From: an uncultured Collinsella sp.
GTDB lineage: Bacteria; Actinomycetota; Coriobacteriia; Coriobacteriales; Coriobacteriaceae
DNA: 64,000 nucleotides
Direction: 5' to 3'
Assembly: GCA_902467875.1 (NCBI GenBank)
Contig: CABQWP010000004.1
Location: 1 to 64,000 of the forward strand
Part shown: piece by piece, positions 34,177-44,000 of the stretch
Layout of the letters: every line of letters starts with the position of its first letter
How positions within the stretch are numbered: the stretch's first letter is position 1
The notes under the pieces: model-generated
Told to the model about the DNA's origin: nothing
Database searches by the model: none
Seen by the model: the letters and a program-made list of their open reading frames with translations, nothing else
Made by a program: the position numbers and the translations under genes

Positions 34177-35382
34177 ATGAGCGGACTGATTATCGATAGC
34201 GAAGCCTGTATCGGCTGCGGTCGCTGCGTTCGCGCCTGTGCCTCGGGCGGCATCGTAGTGGAAGGCGAGCGACCCAGCCGATGCGCCCGCGTAACCGACG
34301 GCTGCATCCTATGCGGTGGGTGCGTCGACGCCTGCCCTGTCAACGCTATCTCGATCGAGCGTGACGAGGCCGCTGGTGCGGTGGACCTTGATGCATATCG
34401 AGACATTTGGGTATTCGCGCAGACCGACGAGCACGATACGGTGACTCCCGTTGCCTATGAGCTTATGGGCAAGGGCCGCGAGCTTGCCGATGCTCGCGAC
34501 TGCCGTCTGGTGGCACTGATCGGTATGGGTCCCGAGGGTTCTCTCGGCGACCTGGAGCATCTGGTTTGCGCGGGCGCCGACGAAGTCCTGGCCTGTCGCG
34601 ACGAGCGCCTGCGCCAAAACGATGCGGAGGTCTACGCCCGCTTGATCTGCGATTTGGTAGCCGAACGCAAACCCGAGGCCATCCTATACGGTGCGACCGC
34701 TTTTGGCCGCGAACTGGCACCCGGCGTTGCCGTGCGCTTGCAGACGGGCCTTACGGCTGACTGCACCGTACTTTCGATGGATACGGAGACGGGGCTGCTG
34801 CAACAGACGCGTCCGGCGTTTGGCGGCAACCTGATGGCCACCATCGTCTGCCCCAATCATCGTCCCCAGATGGCAACGGTTCGTCCCGGCATCTTTAAGG
34901 CGCCCGACTTTGACTACGACCGCTCCGGCACGATCACCCAGATATCGCTTGCGGATGATGCTAAGGCTCGTGTCGAGATCTCGATTCCCGCCGAGGAGTG
35001 GAGGCAGCAGGCCTCGATCGCCGATGCCGAGCGCTTGGTCGTGGTGGGCCGCGGCATTGGCTCCAAGAAGAATCTGCCCCTGATGCGAAGGCTCGCCGAG
35101 GCTCTGGGAGCCGAGCTTGGTTGCACGCGACCTGTCGTGGAGGCCGGCTGGTTGGAGTGTCGCCATCAGATTGGCCAGACCGGCGTATCGGTTTCGCCCA
35201 AGCTTCTCGTGAGTATCGGTGTTTCGGGCGCCATCCAGCATCTTGCCGGCATCGGTGGGGCAGAGTGCATTATCGCCATCAACGAGGACCCGGATGCCCC
35301 CATCTTTGGTGCTGCCCAGTACAAGGTTGTCGGCGATGCCGTCGAGGTCGTCGAGGAACTGCTGGCCCAGCTTGAGCGCTAG
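34177..35382 (+). CDS. etfA: Electron transfer flavoprotein alpha subunit with two 4Fe-4S sites
   Basis: The 401-aa protein has an N-terminal ferredoxin domain with two CxxCxxCxxxC sets (Cys11/14/17/21 and Cys43/46/49/53), then the Etf alpha domain. The C-terminal FAD domain shows VVVGRGIGSKKN, GCTRPVVEAGW, GQTGVSVSPKL, and a GVSGAIQHLAGI loop. Ferredoxin-EtfA fusions occur in electron-bifurcating or confurcating complexes of anaerobes. In the context of the oxidase and EtfB it should link 2-hydroxy-acid oxidation to NAD and ferredoxin. The last 4 bp overlap the convergent HD gene. Confidence 0.92.
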   Translation: MSGLIIDSEACIGCGRCVRACASGGIVVEGERPSRCARVTDGCILCGGCVDACPVNAISIERDEAAGAVDLDAYRDIWVFAQTDEHDTVTPVAYELMGKGRELADARDCRLVALIGMGPEGSLGDLEHLVCAGADEVLACRDERLRQNDAEVYARLICDLVAERKPEAILYGATAFGRELAPGVAVRLQTGLTADCTVLSMDTETGLLQQTRPAFGGNLMATIVCPNHRPQMATVRPGIFKAPDFDYDRSGTITQISLADDAKARVEISIPAEEWRQQASIADAERLVVVGRGIGSKKNLPLMRRLAEALGAELGCTRPVVEAGWLECRHQIGQTGVSVSPKLLVSIGVSGAIQHLAGIGGAECIIAINEDPDAPIFGAAQYKVVGDAVEVVEELLAQLER

Positions 35383-36191
35383 GCGCGCGCCAGCCAGTCG
35401 CGCATCTCGTCCTTAAGGCGGCTCCAAGTCGCCTGCGTGGCGGGGTCGGTAAAGGGCCGCGTAATGCCAAAGGGCGCGTCGAGCAGGCGGTAGATATCGC
35501 CCTGCTCGCGCGCCAGCGTGCGGCTCGCTGGATAGACGAGCTCAAACATAAAGCAGATGAGTCCCACCAGGTAGTCCGCCGGCTCGTTGCGCTCGTCGCG
35601 CGCGACGCACCGATGCTCGTCAAAGGCGGCAAGCGTCGGTACCGAGAAGCGACTGGCTAGAAACGCGTCCTCATCCACCTTGAGGATGGTATCGACGGTG
35701 CTGTCGGCGATGGTGCGCATAATGTCGATCTTGTCGCCATCGCGCACGATATCGCAGAAGCACCGTGTACGCTCGTCGAGTTGTGCCGGCAGGCGAAAGT
35801 CGCTGTGATAGGCGATGCTCGCTCGGATGAGCTCGTCATGCGCACCGGTTTCGATAAAGTCACGGATGTTTGTCGTGGCGGGTGCATCGGCGGGATTCTC
35901 GCCAAAGAGGACCTCGATGCCCAGCGCCGCATGGCTCATGCTCTCGGCGTCCTTAAAGGTGTCCCAGCGTCGCAGCTGCTCAAAGCGGCCCATATCGTGT
36001 AGCAGGCCGCAAAGCCATGCCAGGTCAATATCTTCTGACGACCAGCCCTGCTCGCGCGCTACGGCATCGCATGCCTCGGCCACGTGGTACGTATGCTCGA
36101 TTTTGAGCGCGATGCGTGGGTTGGTGGCGTCGTAGGCATCGGTGTAGCTTTTGAAGGCCGCGCGCGCCCGGTCTCGATCGATAGCTGTCAT
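35379..36191 (-). CDS. HD-domain phosphohydrolase
   Basis: The 270-aa protein has the HD signature with His36 (HTYHVAE), His65-Asp66 (LLHDMGRF), a further SHAALG histidine and a late IVRDGDKIDIM aspartate, so metal-dependent phosphohydrolase activity is likely. The substrate is unknown. It is a single gene, convergent with etfA with a 4-bp overlap of the stop codons. Confidence 0.85.
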   Translation of the reverse strand: MTAIDRDRARAAFKSYTDAYDATNPRIALKIEHTYHVAEACDAVAREQGWSSEDIDLAWLCGLLHDMGRFEQLRRWDTFKDAESMSHAALGIEVLFGENPADAPATTNIRDFIETGAHDELIRASIAYHSDFRLPAQLDERTRCFCDIVRDGDKIDIMRTIADSTVDTILKVDEDAFLASRFSVPTLAAFDEHRCVARDERNEPADYLVGLICFMFELVYPASRTLAREQGDIYRLLDAPFGITRPFTDPATQATWSRLKDEMRDWLARA

Positions 36192-36317
36192 AATGACTTC
36201 CTAAAAAGTTGTGTCTTTCGATCCGGTGGCAATTGTAGGTGAACTCGGTTGCTGTCGGATGATGATTCTGCCGTATCGCTACATGCGGCTCGGAGACCTT
36301 GTCAGGATGAGAAGCGT

Positions 36318-37010
36318 ATGGTGTTCAAAATCGTTAGAACCGTCTGGCCGGTGATGCTTACCTATGTTGCAATAGGCGCGCCGTGCGGAATGATCATGGG
36401 GCAGACGGGAATGGAGCCCTGGATGGTCTTTGCCCTGAGCAGCACGTTTGTGACGGGCAGCGGCCAGTTTATGATCTGCAATCTTTGGCTGGCGGGCGTA
36501 CCGGCACCTTCGATTATCGCGAGCGTTGCCGCCATCTCCTCGCGTTTTGCGCTTTACTCGGCATCGATCGCGCCGCATCTGACGGGTGCCTCGAAGCGTC
36601 AGACGCTGGCTGTTGCCGCGACACTTACCGAGGAGGCATATGGCATCTCGCTTGCCAAGTTGGTTGAAGGGGAGGATTGGGGCCCGCGCGAGTCCTTTGT
36701 GCTCAACGTGATCCTCATCGCAACATGGGGCGTTTCGTGTACGATGGGCGCCATCGTCGGCGCCGTTGTCGATGTTCCCACCGCCATTGCAGCCTTTGTC
36801 TGCACCTCGCTCTTTATCTGCCTGCTCTTTTCGCAGCGGCTGTCGCGCGGCAACGTTGTCGCGGCGGTTTCGGGCGCGGTGTCCGTCGCCGTATGCAAGT
36901 TCTTGGGCCTCGCGAATATTGCCGTGCCGGCAAGCGTCGTGGCCGGCATTGCCATTGCGTTGGCGTGCGATGCTGTATTTGACGGAAGAGGTGCCCGCGA
37001 TGCCCGTTAA
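36318..37010 (+). CDS. azlC: AzlC-family amino acid exporter subunit
   Basis: AzlC and AzlD form a branched-chain amino acid exporter in the membrane. The 231-aa protein has five to seven hydrophobic segments and the family pattern YVAIGAPCGMIMGQTGM followed by STFVTGSGQFM. The ATG at 36318 starts directly ahead of the first helix; a longer ORF from 36249 adds a polar stretch with no ribosome site. It overlaps azlD by 11 bp. Confidence 0.9.
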   Translation: MVFKIVRTVWPVMLTYVAIGAPCGMIMGQTGMEPWMVFALSSTFVTGSGQFMICNLWLAGVPAPSIIASVAAISSRFALYSASIAPHLTGASKRQTLAVAATLTEEAYGISLAKLVEGEDWGPRESFVLNVILIATWGVSCTMGAIVGAVVDVPTAIAAFVCTSLFICLLFSQRLSRGNVVAAVSGAVSVAVCKFLGLANIAVPASVVAGIAIALACDAVFDGRGARDAR

Positions 37011-37323
37011 CGAGTTCTTGGTTCTGTGGCTGTCGTCGTGGGCTGCTATCGCGTTCTTTCGCATCGCGCCGGCGTTCGCCTTGCGCGGGCGGACCCTGTC
37101 GCCCCGCATTACCGAGGCCCTGGGCTATATCCCGCCCGCTGCCTTTGCCGCGCTGGTCGCCAACGACTTGGTGAGCCCCGGCGCGTTCGACGCGGGACTC
37201 TGGCCTGCCTTGGTTCCCTGGATTGCGGCCGCCGGCGTCGTGGTCGTGGCGGTCAAGACAAAATCGATGCTGTGGTGCTGCGTCTCGGGCATCGTACTCT
37301 ATATCGTCTTGAGCCTTATATAG
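37000..37323 (+). CDS. azlD: AzlD-family transporter subunit
   Basis: The 107-aa membrane protein starts MPVNEFLVLW and has four predicted helices with the family motif RIAPAFALRGRTLSPRITEALGYIPPAAFAAL. It is the small partner of AzlC. The ATG lies inside the end of azlC (11-bp overlap) with a GAAGAGG site, so the two are coupled. Confidence 0.88.
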   Translation: MPVNEFLVLWLSSWAAIAFFRIAPAFALRGRTLSPRITEALGYIPPAAFAALVANDLVSPGAFDAGLWPALVPWIAAAGVVVVAVKTKSMLWCCVSGIVLYIVLSLI

Positions 37324-37472
37324 GGGTGACGTCGCGGGCGCCGAATCTCGTTCCATCCCAACTTGTCGAATTTTTCACCGAGCTGGTCTATTTCTTCTGG
37401 TACCATGGTCAAACTTTACTGTAGCAAAGCGTGACGTGGGCTTTTGTACCCCGTCAGCGGAAATGGGGTTTC

Positions 37473-38495
37473 ATGGCACAGGAAGCAACCACCAACGAGC
37501 AAAAGAAATTCAAGGTCCCGCGCATTCCGGGCGACATCATGATCTATCCGATGATCGTCGGTCTTTTGCTCAACACCTTCTGCCCGCAGGTTTTTGAGGT
37601 CGGCGGCTTCTTTACGGCTGCCTGCCGCGGTGGCTCCAATACCATCGTCGCCGCGATCCTGCTGTTTGTGGGCGCCGGCATCAGCTTCAAGTCCACGCCG
37701 GGCGCCATCAAGACCGGCATCGTCGTGCTGATTCCCAAGCTGGTCGTCGCAGCGGCTCTCGGCCTGGGCGTGGCATATTTCTTTAACGATAACTTCCTGG
37801 GTCTGAGCTCCGTGTCTATCATCGGCGGCATTACGTTTTGCAACATGGCGCTCTATACGGGCATCATGGGCGAGTTCGGCGATGAGTCCGAGCAGGGCGC
37901 CGTCGGTATCCTGTTCTTTACGGCCGGCCCCGCTGTCACGATGATCATCCTCGGTGTTTCGGGCCTTGCCAACATCCCTGTCGGTACTATCATCGGCTCC
38001 ATTTTGCCGCTCGTTATCGGCATGGTTCTGGGCAACCTGTTCCCGTTTATCAAGAACCTGCTAGTTCCCGGTGCCAACCCTGCGATTGCCGTCATCGGAT
38101 TTCAGCTTGGCGCGTCCATGAGCCTGTCGAGCTTTATCACCGGTGGTATTTCCGGCATCTTGCTGGGTCTTGTCACGCTGTTTGTCGTCGGTCCCATCAC
38201 CTTTGCGTTCGAGCACCTGTGCGGTGGTAACGGCAAGGCTGCCGTGGCTTGTTCCACCATCGCCGGCACGGCTATGACCACGCCGGTTGCTCTCGCCGAG
38301 GTCGCGCCGCGCTACGCCGAGCTTGCGCCCACCGCGTACGCCCAGATCGCCACTGCCGTTATCATCACGGCAATCATGGCTCCGATTCTGACCGGCTGGG
38401 TCGACAAGAAGTTCTGCCAGGGCAAGGAGGACCTGTCGCCTGCCGGTGTCGAGGCCATCGAGGAGGCCGTCGCGACCGACATCGACGGCGAGTAA
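37473..38495 (+). CDS. kdgT: 2-keto-3-deoxygluconate permease
   Basis: This proton-coupled permease for 2-keto-3-deoxygluconate has 340 residues and about ten helices. It carries the family features VPRIPGDIMIYPMIVGLLLNT near the N-terminus and FEHLCGGNGKAAVA and TPVALAEVAP near the C-terminus. No uronate catabolic gene is adjacent, so the in vivo substrate is not confirmed here. It has its own upstream gap of 149 bp with a palindromic ACCATGGT site, and a strong terminator behind it. Confidence 0.88.
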   Translation: MAQEATTNEQKKFKVPRIPGDIMIYPMIVGLLLNTFCPQVFEVGGFFTAACRGGSNTIVAAILLFVGAGISFKSTPGAIKTGIVVLIPKLVVAAALGLGVAYFFNDNFLGLSSVSIIGGITFCNMALYTGIMGEFGDESEQGAVGILFFTAGPAVTMIILGVSGLANIPVGTIIGSILPLVIGMVLGNLFPFIKNLLVPGANPAIAVIGFQLGASMSLSSFITGGISGILLGLVTLFVVGPITFAFEHLCGGNGKAAVACSTIAGTAMTTPVALAEVAPRYAELAPTAYAQIATAVIITAIMAPILTGWVDKKFCQGKEDLSPAGVEAIEEAVATDIDGE

Positions 38496-38541
38496 CGGCC
38501 GTTACCGATAATTGATTCCGGCGTGCAATTCGCGCCGTCCG

Positions 38542-38586
38542 AGCGCCCGAACAGAAACTGTTTTGCAGTGATGTTCGGGCGCTTTG
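38542..38586 (+). terminator. Terminator after kdgT
   Basis: AGCGCCCGAACA (38542-38553) pairs with TGTTCGGGCGCT (38572-38583), followed by TTGCTG. The loop holds a second small stem (CAGAAACTG/CAGT). Another ACCCC/GGGGT pairing lies further downstream. Confidence 0.75.
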
Positions 38587-38684
38587 CTGTGATTCCCTTT
38601 ACCCCTGCGGAGTAAAGGGGTGTTTATTGCCCTGATTCGAATTGGGCGATTCTGACCATTCGGATATTGAAGGGATGGCGTCTA

Positions 38685-39825
38685 GTGGTTAAGGCACTCA
38701 AGATCGAGATATTCCTGCTATGCATGATTGTTCTTATCGGGCTTGCCGCGCGAAGCCGTCGCTCCTTGTTCTCGAGTACCCAGCAGCTTCTGTTTAGCAT
38801 GCTGGGCTACACGTCTGCTGCCTACTTTCTTCGATATGATCTGGACGCTCTCGGACGGCGTGAGCACTCCTGTAGGCATCACGGCCAACTGGATTTCCAA
38901 CGCGGTCTCGTTTTCGCTGTTCGCCATCGCGTGCCTCATTTGGTTTTTCTATTCCGAGACAGTGCAGGGCTCTCGCCTTTTGACCGCGCGCTATAGGGTG
39001 GCGCTCGTGACGTTGCCAACCGTATTGGTGGTCGTGCTGGCATTTACCAGCTACTGGACGCACGCTATGTTCTATATCGATGCGCGGGGCGTATATCGTC
39101 GCGGAGCGCTTTATATGATTCAACCTATCGTTAGCTACTGCTACATCATATATACGTCTTTGCATGCCTTTATTCAGACTCGAAAAGTCGAAAGTCTGCA
39201 AAAGAAGGCCATTTATCGCACCCTCGCCTTTTTTGCGGTTCCCGCTCTGGTGGGCGGTACCTTCCAGGTTTTGTTTTCGGTACCGGGCCTTTGCGTCGGT
39301 ATAACGCTGAGCATCCTGCTGCTCTACATCATCTACCAGGAGCAGCTGATCTCGACCGACCCGTTGACTGGCCTCAACAATCGCAACCGTTTTGAGACCT
39401 ATATGCTGTCGCTCTTCTCAAATGTGGATCAGGCCGAAGATGTGTATCTGCTTATGATGGATGCCGACGGCTTTAAGCAGATTAACGACCGGTATGGACA
39501 TGTGGAGGGCGACCATGCTCTCCAGGTCATATCTGCTACGCTCAAAGAGGTCTGCTCGGCGTCTGGCGGCTTTATCGCACGTTATGGCGGCGATGAGTTC
39601 GTGGTGCTCCAGAAGGCAGCGGCGGAACAGGACATCATAGACCTGTGTTCGGCGATTAACGACGAGCTCGCTCGTGCCGAGGTGCCGTATCTGTTGCGGA
39701 TGTCCATCGGCTACGCACGGGTTGGCGATGGTGTCGATACCTGGCAAGACTTACTTCGCGCTGCCGATGCGGAGCTCTACCGCGTCAAGGCCGAGAAAAA
39801 GAAAGCCGGCGTCCAGATACGCTAG
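38685..39825 (+). pseudogene. GGDEF diguanylate cyclase, frameshifted
   Basis: The N-terminal 48 codons (GTG at 38685 after GAAGGGA) encode a membrane helix and SLFSSTQQLLFSMLGYTSAAYF in one frame. The rest, from FDMIWTLSDG on, is in the next frame, with a junction at the extra C at 38829 in TTTCTTCGAT. Read through, the protein would have about 379 residues: a membrane domain with around seven helices and a C-terminal GGDEF domain (DPLTGLNN, RYGGDEFV) that makes cyclic-di-GMP. The signature is intact, so loss is recent, or the shift is a sequencing error, or ribosomes frameshift. Without a fix, a start inside the second frame would lack the first helix. Confidence 0.75.
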
Positions 39826-39826
39826 A

Positions 39827-39871
39827 AAAAAGGGGCGCACGACCGTTGCGATGGTCGTGCGCCCCCTTTTT
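39827..39871. terminator. Terminator after GGDEF gene
   Basis: GGGGCGCACGACC and GGTCGTGCGCCCC pair around a 7-8-base loop, with A-run before and T-run after, so it can work on both strands. Confidence 0.88.
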
Positions 39872-40018
39872 GCGTTGACGGGGGCCACCGGCCATAACGC
39901 CCAGGCGCGGTGCGGCAAGACGAGCGTCTGCCGCCGCGGCTCGGTACGAAATCAACGAGAACCAGTGCACTCCATTAAGCTGAAGCGTGCGAACGCCCTC
40001 TCTAAAAAGGTGAGCTCG

Positions 40019-40954
40019 CTAGGCTTTTTTGGGTTTGTTGACGATGATGATGCCGCCGCAGACCAACAGCAGGGCAACGATGACGGTAACGGGGCTCGTG
40101 CCAGCACCCTCGCCGAGCAGCAGTGCGCTCAGCAGCACACCAAAGACGGGGTTCATAAACCCAAAGACCGAGACGCGGCTGACGGGGTTGACGGCAAGCA
40201 GGCGCGACCACAGCGAGTAGGCGACCGCGGAGATAAGCGCCATGTAGATGATGAGCGCGATGGCGGGGGCAATCGCCGTGGGGGAGAGCGCGCCACCCAT
40301 CAACAAACCGATGGCGGTGAGGACCAGGCCGCCGACCAAGAACTGCCACCCGGCAAGCAAGACGCCGTCGTGCTCGCGCGAGAAGATACCGATCAGGCAG
40401 GTCGAAAGGGCACCCGCGACGGTGGAGGCCAGGATAAAGCCCTCGCCGTCGAGCGCAAAGCCAAAGGTGCCGTCCGCGCCCGAAAGGTTGACGAGCGCGA
40501 CACCGGCAAAGCCCAGTGCGCAACCGAGTACCTTGGCCGCGTTGAGCTTTTCGGTGCGAAACGCCAGGGCGGCAAAGAGGATGGCTAGGAAGTTGGCGCT
40601 GGCCTCGATGATGGAGCTCGACATGGCACTGGCACGGGAGAGACCAAGGTAGAAAAAGAAGTACTGGCCGATGGTCTGGAAGAGCGACAAGATGCAGATG
40701 GGCTTGATATCACGCGCTTGCGGAACGAGCGGTCGGCGCTGGGCCACGCTCATGCCAACAATGACCAGCATGCCGGCAAGCGTGAAGCGCAGACCCGCGA
40801 AGAGCAGCTGCGAGGCGCTGTCGTGCGCGGGAATGCCAAAGAGGCCGTAGCCGATCTTGATGCAGGGGAAGGCGGAGCCCCAGAGCGCGCAGCAAACGAG
40901 ACAGCCCAGGATGAGTCCGGGCAGGGTGGCGAGATACGGCTTGCGGCTTTCCAT
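40019..40954 (-). CDS. EamA/DMT-family transporter
   Basis: The 311-aa protein has ten hydrophobic helices in two EamA repeats, with GSAFPCIKIG in the first and ISAVAYSLWSR and VFGFMNPVFGVLLSALLLGE in the second. Such drug/metabolite exporters move amino acids, purines or other small molecules; the substrate cannot be told. The ATG at 40954 has an AAAGGA site. It lies downstream of purL with a terminator between. Confidence 0.85.
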   Translation of the reverse strand: MESRKPYLATLPGLILGCLVCCALWGSAFPCIKIGYGLFGIPAHDSASQLLFAGLRFTLAGMLVIVGMSVAQRRPLVPQARDIKPICILSLFQTIGQYFFFYLGLSRASAMSSSIIEASANFLAILFAALAFRTEKLNAAKVLGCALGFAGVALVNLSGADGTFGFALDGEGFILASTVAGALSTCLIGIFSREHDGVLLAGWQFLVGGLVLTAIGLLMGGALSPTAIAPAIALIIYMALISAVAYSLWSRLLAVNPVSRVSVFGFMNPVFGVLLSALLLGEGAGTSPVTVIVALLLVCGGIIIVNKPKKA

Positions 40955-40987
40955 GATGTCCTTTCTACATGCGCGAAGCAAAAAAGA

Positions 40988-41016
40988 ACCCGCCACCGGG
41001 CGTGCCGGTGGCGGGT
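40988..41016 (-). terminator. Terminator after purL
   Basis: ACCCGCCACCGG pairs with CCGGTGGCGGGT around a 5-base loop; the minus-strand read ends in a T-run (40981-40985). Confidence 0.88.
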
Positions 41017-41053
41017 GTTGTTACCCGAGGGGATTGTACCCGATGGGAACGTA

Positions 41054-44000
41054 TTAAGCGAAGTAGGCTACGCCGCTCTCAAAGATCGGCATGAACTTGT
41101 CGCCGGGGACATGCTCGGGCACGTTGCGGTACAGGTTGTCGCCGCGACGCTCGGCATGGCCCATCTTGCCCAGGACGCGGCCGTCGGGGCTCGTGATGCC
41201 CTCGATGGCGAGTGCGGAGCCGTTGGGGTTGACGGAAAGATCCATGCTGGGCTTGCCGTCCTCGCCCACGTACTGCGTGGCGACCTGGCCGTTGGCGATA
41301 AGCTGGGCGAGCACCTCGTCGTTGGCGACAAAGCGGCCCTCGCCGTGGCTGATGGCGACGGTGTAGGGGTCGTCGAGGCTGCATTGCGACAGCCACGGGG
41401 ACAGGTTGGACGAGATGCGGGTGCGCACCAGGCGGCTCTGATGGCGACCGATGGTGTTGAACGTCAGCGTGGGCGCATCGGGCGTGGCGTCGACGATGTC
41501 ACCGTAGGGCACCAGGCCGAGCTTGACCAGAGCCTGGAAGCCGTTGCAGATGCCCAGCATCAGGCCGTCGCGGGCCTTGAGCAGGTCGCGGACTGCCTCG
41601 GTGACCTCGGGAGCGCGGAAGAACGCCGTGATGAACTTGGCGGAGCCGTCGGGCTCGTCACCGCCCGAGAAGCCGCCGGGGATCATGACGATCTGGCTTG
41701 CACGGATGCGGCGGGCAAGCTCGTGGGTGCTCTCGGCGACGGCCTCGGGCGTGAGATTGTTGATCACGAAGGTGTCGGCCTCGGCACCGGCGGCACGGAA
41801 GGCGCGGGCGCTGTCGTACTCGCAGTTGTTGCCGGGGAACACGGGGATGATCACGCGCGGGCGGGCGATCTTGGCCCCGCCGTACACGTGGATATCCTTG
41901 GCGCGGAAGTCGATGGGCTCGACCTCGGGGGTCTCGCCGGCGCTGCGGTAGGCGAAGACGCCCTCGATGCCGCTCTCCCAGGCCTCCTGGAGCTCGGCGA
42001 GCTCGATGACCTCGGAGCCGGTGTCGATGACATAGCCCTCGACGGTGGTACCCAGGGGCTCGACGACAACGCCGTCGGCGACCTCGGGTAGCTCGGCGTC
42101 CTCGGCGAGCTCGACGATAAAGCTGCCGTAGAGCGGGGTGAAGAGGCTCTCCACGTCCACGTCCTCGGCAAGCTCGATACCGATCTGGTTGCCGACACAC
42201 ATCTTAAAGAGGCTCTCGGCGCCGCAGCCGTAGCCGGGCGTGGAGACGGCCAGGGCGTCGCCGGTAGCAGTGAGCGCCTCGACGGCGTCAAACGCGGCGA
42301 GCAGCTGCTGAGCATCGGGGCGGTAGTCCTCGCCGTAGGTGGCGGGGGCGATGCGGACGACGCGGTGCGTCAGGCCCTTGAACTCAGGGGAGACGGCGCG
42401 CGCCGCGCGGCCCACGGCCACAGCGAAGCTGATTAGAGTCGGCGGAACGTTGAGCTCGCCGGCCTCGTCCTCAAACGAGCCGCTCATGGAATCCTTGCCA
42501 CCGATGGCGCCGGCACCCAGGTCGACTTGGGCCATGAGGGCGCCCAGGACGGCTGCCGTGGGCTTGCCCCAGCGCTCGGCCTCGGTGCGCAGACGCTCGA
42601 AGTACTCCTGGAAGGAGAGATAGGCGCGCTTGTGCTCAAAGCCGGCAGCCACGAGCTTGGCGATGGACTCGACTACGGACAGGTAGGCGCCCGCAAACTG
42701 GTCGGCTTCCATCAGGTAGGGGTTGAAGCCCCATGCCATAGCGCTCGCCGTGGTGGTCTCGCCGTCCACGGGTAATTTGGCGACCATGGCCGAGCTCGGG
42801 GTGAGCTGCGTCTTGCCGCCAAAGGGCATGAGCACGGTCGCGGCGCCGATGGTGGAGTCGAAGCGCTCGGAAAGGCCCTTGTTGGAAGCGACGTTGAGGT
42901 CGGTGACAAGCGAGGTCATGCGTTCGGCAAGCGTGGTGCCGGCCCAGCTGGGCTGCCACACGCTGCGGGCGCACACATGGGCGACCTGGTGCTTGGGCGC
43001 GCCGTTGGAGTTGAGGAACTCGCGGGATAGGTCGACGATGGCGACACCGTTCCAGGCCATGCGCATGCGCGGCTCGGCGGTAACCTCGGCGATAACGGTC
43101 GCCTCAAGGTTCTCCTCGGCGGCGTAGCCCATGAACTCCTCGACGTCACCGTCGGCGACGGCACAGGCCATACGCTCCTGGGACTCGGAGATGGCGAGCT
43201 CGGTGCCGTCCAGGCCGTCGTACTTTTTGGTCACGGTGTCCAGGTCCACGTACAGGCCGTCGGCAAGCTCGCCCACGGCGACCGAGACGCCGCCGGCGCC
43301 AAAGTCGTTGCAGCGCTTGATCAGGCGGCAGGCGTCGCCGCGGCGGAAGAGGCGCTGCAGCTTACGCTCGACCGGGGCGTTGCCCTTCTGGACCTCGGCG
43401 CCCGAGGTCTCGATGGACTCGGTGTTCTGGGTCTTGGAGGAGCCGGTGGCACCGCCGATGCCGTCACGGCCGGTGCGGCCGCCCAGCAGGATGATCTTGT
43501 CAGTGGGGGCGGGGCACTCGCGGCGCACGTGGCTTGCCGGGGTAGCGCCCACGACGGCGCCAACCTCCATGCGCTTGGCCACGTAGCCGGGGTGATAGAG
43601 CTCGTTGACCTGGCCGGTGGCAAGGCCGATCTGGTTGCCGTAGCTGGAGTAGCCGGCGGCAGCGGTGGTTACGAGCTTGCGCTGCGGCAGCTTGCCCTCG
43701 AGCGTCTCGGACACGGGGACGGTGGGGTCGCCGGCGCCGGTGACACGCATGGCCTGGTACACGTAGCTGCGGCCCGAAAGCGGGTCGCGGATGGCACCGC
43801 CCACGCAAGTGGCGGCACCGCCGAAGGGCTCGATCTCGGTCGGGTGGTTGTGGGTCTCGTTCTTAAACAGGAACAGCCAGTCCTGGTCCTCGCCATCGAC
43901 ATCGACCTTCACCTTGACGGTGCAGGCGTTGATCTCCTCGGATTCGTCGACATCGGTCATGACTCCGGTCTTCTTGAGGTACTTGGCGCCGATGGTGCCC

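Noticed and set aside
40718..42091. A 457-codon plus-strand ORF across the DMT/purL boundary
   Set aside because: It crosses a terminator and the antisense of two genes, with biased His/Asp/Gly content.
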